Shown: positions 1 through 10,910 of the stretch, one piece after another
How the letters are laid out: every line of letters begins with the position of its first letter
How positions within the stretch are numbered: position 1 is the first letter of the stretch
DNA from: Aquila chrysaetos chrysaetos
Taxonomy: Eukaryota; Chordata; Aves; Accipitriformes; Accipitridae
Assembly: GCF_900496995.4 (NCBI RefSeq)
Contig: NC_044018.1
Location: 22,784,001 to 22,848,000 of the forward strand
Direction of reading: 5' to 3'
DNA: 64,000 nt
Notes under the pieces: model-generated
Told to the model about the DNA's origin: nothing
The model's database searches: none
What the model saw: the letters and a program-made list of their open reading frames with translations, nothing else
Position numbers and translations under genes: made by a program

Positions 1-3000
1 CCTTGGCTTCTTTCTGGGACCAAACTTTTCTCTTCTGGAAAGCAGACGGAATAGCTGGCCCGTGAGCTGCTTAGTATTTGTCTTTATTGTCACAAATGGA
101 GTATCTGTAAATATCTTCTGTCATGATCTGTCTTGTTATCCAGTGTCAGATGCTACACTGGGACCACTGACTTTTTTGAAGAAAGATTAAAGGCTTCCGG
201 TGAAGCTGCTGTTGTATTTTCACCTGTCAAGAAAGGTTAGGTGAGTTCAGGGACAAGATGAGCGATAACTCTGAGTCAATTCATGATAGGGTGTAGTTCG
301 CAAGGTAAAATATATGGGGGAAATCATTCCTGGGGTGGTGGGTGGGAGATGTCAGAGATGGATAGGAGGGAACAATAGCTGCTTTTCAGTCACAAGCTTA
401 TTTCCAGTAGCTAAAAATGAAAGGTGATTATAATCAAAATAGGATCTAACTTGCTGTAATTCTCCTTGCATTAACTTACGCGTCCCCAGGGAGATCTGGA
501 TTTCAGGAGGCAGAAGAGGGGCTGAGAGCCCTTTCAGCCCCTGTCACACCACCCTGCTCTCTCTGCTGATCTGCCCCCCCTTTCTGAAGCTCTCAAAAGG
601 TGTAACTGTTCTTCCCTTTTGCTCTAAACAGACACTACCGGGGTGCTGGGAGTTCCCTCCCTGTGCAGCTCTGCTTAAAACCAAACCTCCTTTGACCCTT
701 TTTACTTCATTTTACCTTATTCTGGAAGGAACCTCGCTGTTTCTCACATTTAGCTAAATGAACCAGTATAACCAGTATAATGAACCAGTACAAATGTGCT
801 TCTCCCGCCCTTCTTGGTCAAGAAGGAAACACAGAAGCAGGTAGATTGAAGGATGCCTTTGAATACCGTGCGGAGGGACAGTCTGGGGAGGCACTAAATT
901 CTTCCGTTCTTTCTGGCTATATGTCAAACGGGAGGGAAGAAGCATTCGGCGGTCCCATTTTGCTGTTCTGAAAAGCGTGAGGAACGACAGGAATACATCG
1001 CATCTCCTTCCCAGCCTGCCCTCCCGGGTGTCCTTCCAAAGGCGGGCGGCGTGCCGCCAAGTCGCTGCACCCTCACGCAGCGCAGCTGGGCTGCGGGGCT
1101 GCCTGGCTCGTGGCGGAGCGCAGCTGCTGCGTGGAACAGGCTCAGCCAGCGCTTCCGAAAACGGCGTTCCAGAAGTTCATACTGCCACCCATTGCTCTAT
1201 CTGAGTACGTTTTCCCTGCAAGCGGTAAGAAACTCCTGAACAGATTTCATTCGCAATAGCACATTTCCCTTTCCAGAGTCACAGCTCTCCATCACAGCAA
1301 ACAGATATATTTGGGAATAACGGGCTGTGAAGTGTGTCTGCGTAGGTGAGGGTGGAAATGCTTTCTCAAAAGCAAAGTGTGATCAGCCTGTGGAGTCACT
1401 GGATCTCTTTTCTGCGCCTGCTTCTTCTCAGCCAAGAATACTCTGGCCCCGGCTTTGTCCCCTTGCCACGGGGGTTTTGTTCCAGATGTTGTCAGCATGC
1501 TGCAGTGGTGCAGAGGAGAAAATTCAGGTCTTCCTAACCTCTGAGGCTGAGCAGCCATTGCCTGACAACAAAATACATTACACCACATGAGTGGAGGCAA
1601 CTGCACCTGCAAGGCAGGTGCAATGAGAGCTACGACTCCTATAAAATGAGGTGAGAAGGAAACTACATTCGGGACTGCGTTGGTACATCTGGACCGTCAG
1701 TGCACGTTGCTGTAACAAAGGAATCTACGTTTTCCTGTAGACAGTGCTTGCAAAAAAGGCATCAAAACAATCTATCAGCAGTTGGTGCAATACAAAGCAC
1801 CAAATTCAAGAATTTTCTTCAGTGGTGTTGATTTCACTCTTTTTCAGAGAGTTGTGGGGATTTCAGGTTGTCGTATAGTTTTGCAAATATTTCCTTGCAC
1901 TGTGCTTGTGCTATTCAATTTGCTTTAATTTTAATTTCATTTCCTCCCTTCAGCTTCATCTGCTATACCAACTATGCATATCAGGCTTGCATTTGTGTGC
2001 AAACACACACACACACACACACACGTGTGTGTGTAAATGATAAATTCCCTTTACACAAGTTAATGCAATTCAATCTCAAATTTTCCACGCTGATTGTCAG
2101 CATCTGGTGAAATTATCTGGCAGGACATTTTTAGGCAAAAGAATTCATCTCTGTAAGCGGGCCTAGGAAGAAAACACATTTTGTTTGTATTTTAAAAAAT
2201 GTGAGAATCATTTCACCAGCACCGTAGCGCTGAGGAACTCCATGGTATGTCTGGAATAAAGCTCGGCTCTGCATGAGCCATGTGTGGAAAACAAAACAGA
2301 AGGCATTTGCGCAAGGGGCAGCTCAAGCTGGCTGGATTTTGGGAGCTCCAGGGCACAGCAACCATGTAGGGCCCAGCACGGGGCAGGATGGGAGACCAGG
2401 ATTTTCCCTCTACTTGATTCTCCCGGCTTTGAAGAGACTGGGAAGGAACTGAGGAGCTTTTGCTACCTGGAAGCCGGGGAGTCTGTTTGGGGATCTTTGT
2501 GCTTTCCCGTCTAGTGTCCATGACGCAAAAAGGTATTGAGGAAGAAATCTGGGTCGTGCTGAGGAAGGAGGGGAGCCAGCCTGCGGGGAGGAACAGGAGA
2601 AGAGCCGGGGTAGGGAGAGAACGCTCCAGGAGACAGGCAGAATTCCACGTGAAAGCGGTGCTGAAGGTGGCCACGGCCGGCTCCTGGGACGGAGCAGGAC
2701 CTTCTCCTCCCCAGCCCAAACTGACTCCAGGGCTACTCAGCGTAAACGTTGAGCTGCTCCTAGGCAATGCCTCTGAAAAACCAATAGGTCAGTACTCAGC
2801 GATGTCTTGGCCCTCTTAAGAGACCAGTTCACATGGAGGCCAGCAAAAATGTTGGAAGGATCTAGTCCTTTTAAACCCCAAACTGGATTTTAGCTGGGGG
2901 TAGAGAGGAGGGGAGATTTGAAGTAGTCTGCACTGAAAGCCACTTGCAGAGTGCTTATGGGGAATAAAAAACCTGTCCCCCATCCGACAAAGAACAGATT

Positions 3001-5900
3001 TAATACAGCTTCTTCTTAGGCCAAAAGAGCTGCTGGAAAGCAGGATGAGCAAGCTCCCAGCCAGGGTATGGAGGGTTCCTCAGCACCCTCCCTCCATTTT
3101 CCCACTGCCAGTGCTGCCACATAATATGCAAGTGAAGAAGAAGCAAGTGAAGAGAAGCTACAAGTAACCCCAGGGATTTATAATACAGCGAGGGGGAAAA
3201 TACATGATGAAAGTAAACAAGGTTCCCATCTCAACACAGAGGAACTTCAGTAATTTTAATTAATGGCCAGGAGACACATTACAAGGTACAAGACAAGCAG
3301 AGGCATAAATGAATAAATAAAAACGTCAAGAATGCTGAATCATAGAATACATTTTTCTCATTTTATTTGTTGTTTTTCATTCAAATTACAAAAAATACCC
3401 CACTCAGAGTTGTAGTAATACACAGATCTTGTTAATGCTTTAGAAAAAAAGAAAAATCAACAGATCAAACCCACTACAAAATATTGCAGATGTAATTTAA
3501 TTTCAATAATGCATAATCAGTCATAGTATGCCAGGGAGGGTGAGCAGTACATTCGTTGAACGTAAGTCGAGACAGGTAAACCAGATCTTACAAAAGTACA
3601 TAGTCACTCAGGCTTCTCTCTAGAGAACAAATTGCCATTTATTTGCAAGGACTGCATGAGGATTTGTGGCATAAGCACTTGGGACATATTTCTGAATACT
3701 GGTGTGGGGGGAAACCATATTAGATTCATATAGGAAGAAAAAAGTACAATTCGAGAATGAAAATTTGTGGTAAAAATCAGGATGAACTGTCACAACATGA
3801 AAAGTGACATGAGAAAATATCTTCTTCTCCAAGGCTGCAACTGCCTCTTTTCCCTGCTCCAGCCCACCAACATAGGCAATGCCCAAACGGAAACATTGCT
3901 GAAGGCATCTTTGCTCCTGCCTGGTTTCAGTCCATGCTGGGTAACTCGAACGAGGAAAGTAACATCATTTAGTATATTTGGGGTTGGAAAAAATCTGCTG
4001 TTCCTATTCTTGAAACATTAATTAAGCATCTGCTGTGTTTATCCACCTAGAGAAGACACAGGGCAGTTCAAGATTTACTTAAATGGATTTTCAAAGCACT
4101 AATAAAGGATCAGTTACTGGAGTCTGATGCTAACTGGCAGAGTACAGCTAGTCAGAGAGAGTGAAAATGGAGTAGCCAGGGTACTAGTGGACATCCTAGT
4201 TGGGAGTAGAGAGGACAAAGGATACTCCTCACCACCTGTAGATGTTATCTTCCATAAAATCTTGACAGCAGTTTCCTTCTAGAAGTAGGCTTCTCTTGTG
4301 CCATGTTGGGTTCATGTAGCTCCACTGCTATTAATACTACTATTGCTTTCTTTGGATAAATGCTGTCTGCACGAGAAAGAAAAAAAAATTTGAGAAACCA
4401 AAAATTTTAAAAAAGCCATTCTACAATGAATTGTCCAATCCATTTACTAATTTCTCCCTAAAATAGCCCAGTTTGGAAATCATCTCAGCACCAACAAATC
4501 AGAATATTCTGATGGAATGAAAAGAATCATGAAAAGAAAAAACAACTTTAAACAAGTATTTACATGTAAAATAGCTAAGAAAGTAAGTTTAGGTATAATT
4601 AGGCTTAAAAAAAACTTTCCTGATATTTTTGATGAACAATTTATAGTCTTTAAAAGACACCAGCAAATTTAGAGTCATGCAAGTTACATTAAACTTCAGA
4701 AAACACCTCACAGATGATCATAAAAATAATTTAATCTGTTTAGTTTGTAAAAAAAAAATCCCCACACAGCCCACCCTCCCTCAAACTCAACAAACTGGCA
4801 TGTCATCTGATTACAATATATCAGTATTTTCCCAGGGAGGAAATACTGGGAATTAATAGGCTTCTTAATCTAGCAAGGAAAAGTGTAACAGGCAACACAG
4901 AAAGGGAAGCTAGACTGCTTCAAACTGCAGAAAAGTCATGCATTTTAAGACTGAGATTAGTCACTGGAACAAGCTGCTAATAAAGGCAGCAAATTCTTCA
5001 TTTCTTTCAGCATTCAAAAGCACAGTAACTGGCTTTCTGAAAATAAGCATTAGTCAAACTCAAGTGATGAAGGCTGATAAAGGAACGACTGTGTGAACGT
5101 TAATGGCTTGTGATGTGCAGGAGCTTAGATTACATGCTCTAGTGATATCATCTATCCTTAAATGCTCTGAGTAAATACAGCATTGTACTTGTTTCCAGCG
5201 TAATGATCAGAATTCAGCAAATCCACCTTTTTCTTCTCCATTTTGTGTTTTTCTTCAGAAAACAGGGAGACAATTACCATGTGCTGTCTGTGATTGCTTT
5301 GCTATTTTCCACGCTCCTAAACCTTGATAGGAAACAGAATTTACTTTATGACCTCTTGACACTAATATGGCATTAATAGAAACGAGAGCTGGGGCCATTA
5401 TATTTATCACAGCAAAGTCCACAAAAATGACAGACACTCATTGTGCACGCTCTAGCCTCAGGCGTGTGGGATAAATGACAAGATTTTAGGGACTCCTTGG
5501 GAGCTTCAGATCTCATTTCAGTTCTACCAACAAATAAACACTAAAGATGTTCAAGTAACTGCTTTAAAAGCTTTTTTTTTTAATGAAATGGTAAGGGAAT
5601 TTAAATTCCGCAGATTTGTGTCACGCATGTCCCACACCAGCCTTCCGCCTGCTACATCTTCTTAAGCGGTATTACCGTATCTACTTGCAAAGCGAGCTCC
5701 CACTGCATCTTCCATTCCTGAATGATTCCCAGCACTGAGTTCAGTTTAAATGGGAGAACAGATTTGTTAATAGCAACGTTCTTGAAAAGCGTTGAAGCGA
5801 TGCGCAGAGTGCCGCTGCTGTCATTTACTCCGGCGACTCACTCTGCAGGAGAGGAGCTGTGTCCCTCTTCGACAGGCTCTTTCTAAACAAATACCCTCGT
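1..5900. other. Intergenic, no gene recognised
   Basis: No protein family, splice-site-bounded exon or RNA gene could be recognised on either strand. The longest frame, a minus-strand 184-codon frame at 2213-2767, is serine- and proline-rich with no domain and looks like a chance frame. A small GC-rich patch lies at about 1030-1160 and an AC/GT microsatellite at 2003-2034. AATAAA-like sequence occurs at about 3310-3320 but nothing upstream of it looks like a gene end. In other vertebrates DLGAP2 lies on this side of CLN8, but I see no DLGAP2 coding exon here. Confidence 0.6.
2003..2034. repeat. (AC)n-(GT)n microsatellite, palindromic
   Basis: Eleven AC units run directly into five GT units, so the junction is a perfect palindrome of about 20 bases. 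Alternating purine-pyrimidine DNA of this kind is prone to Z-DNA and, at the junction, to hairpin formation. Nothing coding is attached. Confidence 0.95.
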
Positions 5901-6564
5901 GTTTAAGTCCTGACCTTAGCCTCGCAGCTATGTATTTTCCAGAAAAAACCAGAAGGCATCCTTCCCGGCCCGGGGGAGGAGAAGGCAGCCCCAGCCGCAC
6001 CGCTGGTTTAGGGCAGCGGCAGGGCCCCCCCCCGGGCGCTGGGCGGCGGCCGCCGGTCCCCGGCTGGGCCCGGGGACCCTCGAGGCCGAGGAGGAGACGG
6101 GGGACGCGGGCGGGGAGACGCGGGGGAGGCGCGGCGGGCGCCGGGGCCACGGTGCGGGGCTCTGACTCGGGCACCCCAAGGTTGGCCAGCAGGGCCGGCA
6201 GAACCGGCCGGGAACCGCGCCGGGAGTCCGCGCACCACCAGCACCGGCGTCCCCGCTGCGCCGTTCGGGGTCGGTGGCGTTTTGAAGCGGGTGACAGAGG
6301 GGAGCGTCCCGTCCTCTTCGGGACAAGCCGGGGTGAATCTTCAAAGGCGGAGAGCGCGTCAGTTCCGCAGACCACCAGCCCGCTCCGAGCCCCGCGCGGC
6401 GACAAGCGGGCGCTGCAGAAAACCTGGGGAGGCTTTCGGACTGCCGGGCTTTAACCCACGTCCTTCAGGGCCCTCGAACAGGACCGCCGGAACGCGCGGG
6501 CGGACCGCAAGAGCTGCCCGCACACCCGAACGGCCCACGCCGCCGCCGCCCGCCCGCGCCGCGC

Positions 6565-6772
6565 CGCGGCCTGGCCCCGCCCCGCCATGGCCTGGCCCCG
6601 CCCCCCGCCTGGCCCCGCCCCGCCCCGGCCTCGCCCCGCCCCGCCCCCGCCGCGGCCTGGCCCCGCCCCGCCTCGCCTCTCGCGCCAGGTGGCAGCAAAG
6701 GAGCAACGTGCGGAGGCGGCTCCGCCCCGCCCCGCCCGGCCCCGCCCCTCCCGGCCCCGCCCCGCCCCGGGG
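6565..6772. repeat. GC-box minisatellite
   Basis: Imperfect tandem units based on GGCCTGGCCCCGCCCC repeat about five times from 6569 to 6678, followed after a unique spacer by related GGCCCCGCCCC units at 6724-6769. Each unit carries an SP/KLF GC box. The C-rich strand could form i-motifs and its complement G-quadruplexes. Confidence 0.85.
6681..6694 (+). promoter_or_regulatory. CTCF-like motif
   Basis: The sequence CGCGCCAGGTGGCAG matches the core of the CTCF consensus (AG-G/A-G/T-GGC-A/G-C/G) with a partly matching 5' half. It sits in the unique spacer between two blocks of the GC-box minisatellite inside the CpG island. A single motif match is weak evidence; binding is inferred only. Confidence 0.4.
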
Positions 6773-6943
6773 GCTGCGACGCCGGCGGAGGGCGCGCTGC
6801 CGGAAAGCGGCAGGGAACCGTTGCGGGTTTGGGTTGGTTTGGGGTTTTTTTCCACAGAAGATGGTTATTTTTATATTTGGTTGCATAGTTTCAAAGTTAA
6901 AAAAAAAAAATAAAAAGGAAAATAGTGAAAACTGGGAGCGCAG

Positions 6944-9900
6944 GTGAGGCCTTCAAAAAGTGACCGGGGGTCCGAGCTGCCATGGCTTTCGGGTGCCAGG
7001 GCTGACAGGGACCCGCCGGCGGGTGCACCACAAGCCTCTTCGCAGGTCCCCTCAGCTGGGGACCTGCAGCTGTAAAGTCACGGCCATATGCTGTTTCTAC
7101 AATGAGAATTTAGGGCAAGGACAATTTGCCAAAAAGTGACACATCCCATGAAGAATTGTACAAAAAGGGTCAGATCTTTGTAAACAGAATACCACAGCCA
7201 AGTTCCCATCCAGAAGACATCTCATTATTTACCGCTTAACCTCTGGTGCTGTGGTGTATTACAAGGCCACTTTGAAAATGATGTCTTAATCTTCAGCAAG
7301 AGAGGCAGGGCAGGAAATGTCTTTTGTAGTCAAAATACTTGCTGGAAACAGCACCCAAAGCCTGCCTTCTGAGCAATGAACTTCTGAGCACTGAAACTCG
7401 GGAGACTTTCAGTCTTAAATACTTACTTTTATAGGGTAGCCACAACACTTCTACTATGAAGCTCTTGAAAGTTTTTGTTATGAAGCTTTTATTATAGAGG
7501 TCACTCCTCCCCTGTGCTTGACCTTATTTGTAATAATTATAAATCATGCATTTAACCCATTAGCGGATAAGAATAGCAGGGCAAGTATCAAATTTTTTTT
7601 GTTACATTTCTTACAGGCTGCTATTGGACTATATAAAGTTGTAAAACTGACTGCTCAGGAACTACAGCAAGAAACTGTAGAGTTCTTGTACAGGAATTTA
7701 ATCAGCCTCTGCGAAGTGACGCAGACATGAGGCTGCTTGTCCCCATGGCCATCCAGGGCCCCACAGACCTTGTGCCATTTACTGGGTGTTGTGCCTCACA
7801 AGCAACCACCAGGCAAAACTGCATCCCTCAGGCCTGCCTCAAACCAGATGTGGACTTAGACATTAAAGTTGAGGAAGAGACCCCAAACGCATCCCCTGAC
7901 CTGTCCCTGTGCCCCCCACCTCCTGCCCCAGATGGCCAATGTTAAAAGGGCTTTGGCCCTACGGCTTCTGGAAGAGGCATGTGAATACCCTGCCCCAGGT
8001 CCCTGGCTGCTCAAGGAGAGTCTGTAAAGCCAAATGCAGCCACGGAGTGGAGGATGAACAGTGTAACCAAAATTGCACCCAGTGACCCAGCCTGGTCGTA
8101 CCTTCCCTGGGGACCACAGCCCCTGTCATTCCCCAGGAACACTGCCTCCAGCAGCTGGGTGCTACCCCCCCACTTTGCTTCGTTAGAGGAGCCTTTGGAA
8201 GAGTTGCGAGATACATCCATGGATGAGTTCAGTCTGTGAACGTAAGATGAGTTAGACTGTGGGCTTTCTGCAGACCTTAATTTCTGAAAGAATCTAATTT
8301 GCTTTATTTGGGGCTGCTGCAGTAGTTTTTGTGAGTAATCTCCTATTTTAATTAAAGAAAGTAAACAGAAATGTGGAAAAACAAATGTTAACTGGAGCTA
8401 CTTCCTTCCCAGTGGAGCCTGAATTCCAAAGCTTCAGCTTTGAGCCTGCCTGCCTGTAGTCCGTCGGGGAGTACGAACCGGCGGTATGGGAAGCTAAAGC
8501 CTCCTGACATGGCAAAGCCGGTTGATGAGCAGACTGTGCTGACTGGCCGTTTAGGCACACATTGCCGACGTTGGACCCTGTTCCACTGTGTGGCACAAAT
8601 GCTAAGCACTATGAAGGGACCCGTGTGTGCTGTGGCCCTGTCTGCATCCCCCGTGTAGTTAAGCCCTTGCTTGGTGCGTTAAGGTCTCCTGGGGCCCCGA
8701 CGGCCACAGGGTCGAAGCCTGGCAGGATGGAGCCATGGTGGATATCCATTTCCATTGCTCCCTTCTCCACAGAGGTATTCCTTCGGTACTACCTATGCAC
8801 TGGATCCTGGACCCTCTGCCCTCTGTTCACAAGAGAGACATCGACCCTCTACACTGCTCCAGGCCAAGGAGGGGCAAAAATGAGATAAGAAGGACCTCAG
8901 AAATTCCTAAGGAAACAAAAAAAGCACACCACTTCAAACAAGAATATTTAATTAACTGAACAAAGTAGTTATTTGAGAGCATACAAGTGAGCTACTTAAG
9001 GAGCTAGTGATCTTATCACTGCACTGTTGCCACGACACAGTGTCCTCAGTCATGCTTTTCTCCAACACAGCAGCTGTGTGTGCAGAGCTCAGGCTGTGCT
9101 CATCCTTTGGCAGGTCCTGTCCCAGGCAGACCGTGTACCAGACCGTGCTTGCGGGAGAGCACCACGCAGGATGGCATATTGGCTATGGATCCCATGAGCC
9201 TGGGGCAGCTGGAGTGACCTGTACAGCTCTTCAGCAGTTTGCAGATTAGTCTGAAGGCAAAAAGGAGTGCGGATAGAGAAAGTGAGAGAGAACAAGATAA
9301 TTTTTGCCTTCTATGTCAGAGGTACAATGCTATGCTACTTCCTTGTTCTGTCTCTAATTGTCCGATCTGAGTAGATTAAGAACCAGCTGCTGCTTCAAGC
9401 TGTCTTTGGCAAGTACATGGAGAATTCAAGGGAGTTGATGAAGTGCCAACTCCATTAGGTCTCCAGCCGATGTGTCCTGGTATGCTCCCGGCCAGTCTGA
9501 ACAAGTATGGTGGGCTATTGGAGATGCTCAGTCACCGTGGGCTGCCACCATGGGTCCACAACTGTCTGGAGTGCCGGATGCAAGAGACATTTATCTTCAT
9601 TCTGTCCCTCAAATGGTCTCAGTACAGCAGATGATCAATCAGCTGTTCCAGAAAAGGGCTGAAATCCTGAAGTGCTGAGAGATGGTGGTGAGAGGGACTT
9701 CTCTCTCTCTCTCTGTTCCTTAACCTTGCCATAATGCTCTGCTCCTGTGCTCTCATGAATCTCCCCCAACTGTTTCCATCTTGTCACAGAGGTTGCTCTG
9801 TACCCTACAACACCCATGTGAAGTGTCATCTTTTTCCCTAATGTGATGCCAGATCATTTGTGGGGAGCAGAGCAAAAAAAAAAAAAAAATGCAGAATATT

Positions 9901-10910
9901 CTGCACTTGAGGGTCAGAAATGCACCCTCAGACCATGGTCATTCATGAAGGTGGGTTGACAGGGCCGCATGGCAGACATAGTGAATCCCTGTCTGTTGTG
10001 GCTCTTGGAGATCGTGAAAACACATGAGGGAAAAGCAGAAGATCACATCTGCCATGATTTCTCTTCTCTGAGTAGGCAACACTGTGGGGAGATGGGGGGT
10101 GTGTGTAGAGGGTTCTCCTCTCTGCAAATACTATTGTACTCCTCATGTAATGGCTTGGCTGACAGAGCTCACCAAAGTACTAGCCAGCATGTTTCCAGTG
10201 CAACTGATGTGCCTGCTGGTTTGTGACCTGTGTTGTACCTTCCTGCCAATATAACATTTATTCTGTGTTAGCAATCCTTCTTGGGCTTCTTCTGAGGGAC
10301 GTGGGGATGTATGGGGCTGATAACCCCGAAAGAAACAACCCAGTGTCCTCAGCTGACTGGCTCAGGCTTTTGCAGGCACACGCGGATCTCTGGCCCTGTC
10401 TTCAAAGCCTCGCTGGTGCTGCCTTGCCTCGATCTTGTGCAGCTCACTGTGCAATTGCCGAGGAGCCAAATGGCTTCCAAAACCACGCTTGTTCTTCGCA
10501 GGGATGCACGTAGCCTTGACCTTCAACCAGCATTGCTTGCTGCCTTGCCTGAAGCTGAACTGGAACAGGATCTTCTTACTGCTGAGTCCGTGTTTCCAAC
10601 TGCCAAGCCATCAGGAGAAGTGTGGTCCTAGAAGATGGTGACGGAGACCCTGAGGTCTTTTGGGTCCCAGGTCACACAGAGCTCAGCTGCTGAGACACAT
10701 TCCCTGGAGAAGACACTTTCTCTCCTTTGACTAGAGGGAAACTGGGGAGGTAGGAGTCATCAGACCGAGTTAGACACCATGAACGTCCTTTCTGAAAACC
10801 TCTAGGATTTCTTTTCTCCTTTTCTTCTCTACTTACCAATTGTCTAAAGGCAGAGCCAAGCTGTGAACATTTGCGGCTTTTTTTCCTCTAACTGATCTTT
10901 CCTAAATAAA
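6944..10910 (+). other. Possible non-coding transcription unit
   Basis: A consensus donor (CAG|GTGAGG) ends a putative exon at 6943, just downstream of the CpG island. A strong acceptor with a T-rich tract (TTTCTTACAG) opens a putative exon at 7617. An AATAAA signal lies at 10905-10910. The frame opening at 7617 reads 36 codons (about AAIGLYKVVKLTAQELQQ onward) and stops at 7728-7730; no long frame follows, and I recognise no protein in the remaining 3 kb. A lncRNA or a decayed gene are both possible. Signals of this quality also occur by chance, so confidence is low. Confidence 0.25.
10905..10910 (+). terminator. AATAAA polyadenylation signal candidate
   Basis: AATAAA lies in a pyrimidine-rich context and is followed by T-rich sequence. 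It is only meaningful if the transcription unit proposed from the 6 kb CpG island exists. Confidence 0.25.

Larger units (their letters stand above)
5960..6830. promoter_or_regulatory. CpG island of unknown gene
   Basis: This stretch is very GC- and CpG-rich compared with the AT-rich flanks, which is the signature of a vertebrate CpG-island promoter. It contains dense GC boxes (CCCCGCCC, SP/KLF sites). Open frames on both strands, up to 221 codons, are Arg/Pro/Gly/Ala-rich with no recognisable domain, as expected of chance frames in GC-rich DNA. On the + strand a consensus donor follows at 6943/6944. The direction of transcription cannot be fixed from sequence alone; it may be bidirectional or drive a lncRNA. 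Confidence 0.75.

Noticed and set aside
2213..2819. 184-codon minus-strand and 119-codon plus-strand frames
   Set aside because: Overlapping frames on both strands, no domain, no splice or promoter context; the Ser/Pro-rich composition is what chance frames in this base composition give.
5792..6947. Frames of 134-221 codons on both strands
   Set aside because: Produced by GC-rich, stop-poor CpG-island sequence; Pro/Arg/Gly/Ala repeats reflect the GC-box minisatellite.
7727..10641. Series of 60-108 codon plus-strand frames that might be one decayed gene
   Set aside because: They do not join into one frame, have no recognisable protein family, and several overlap minus-strand frames; kept only as a possible non-coding unit.
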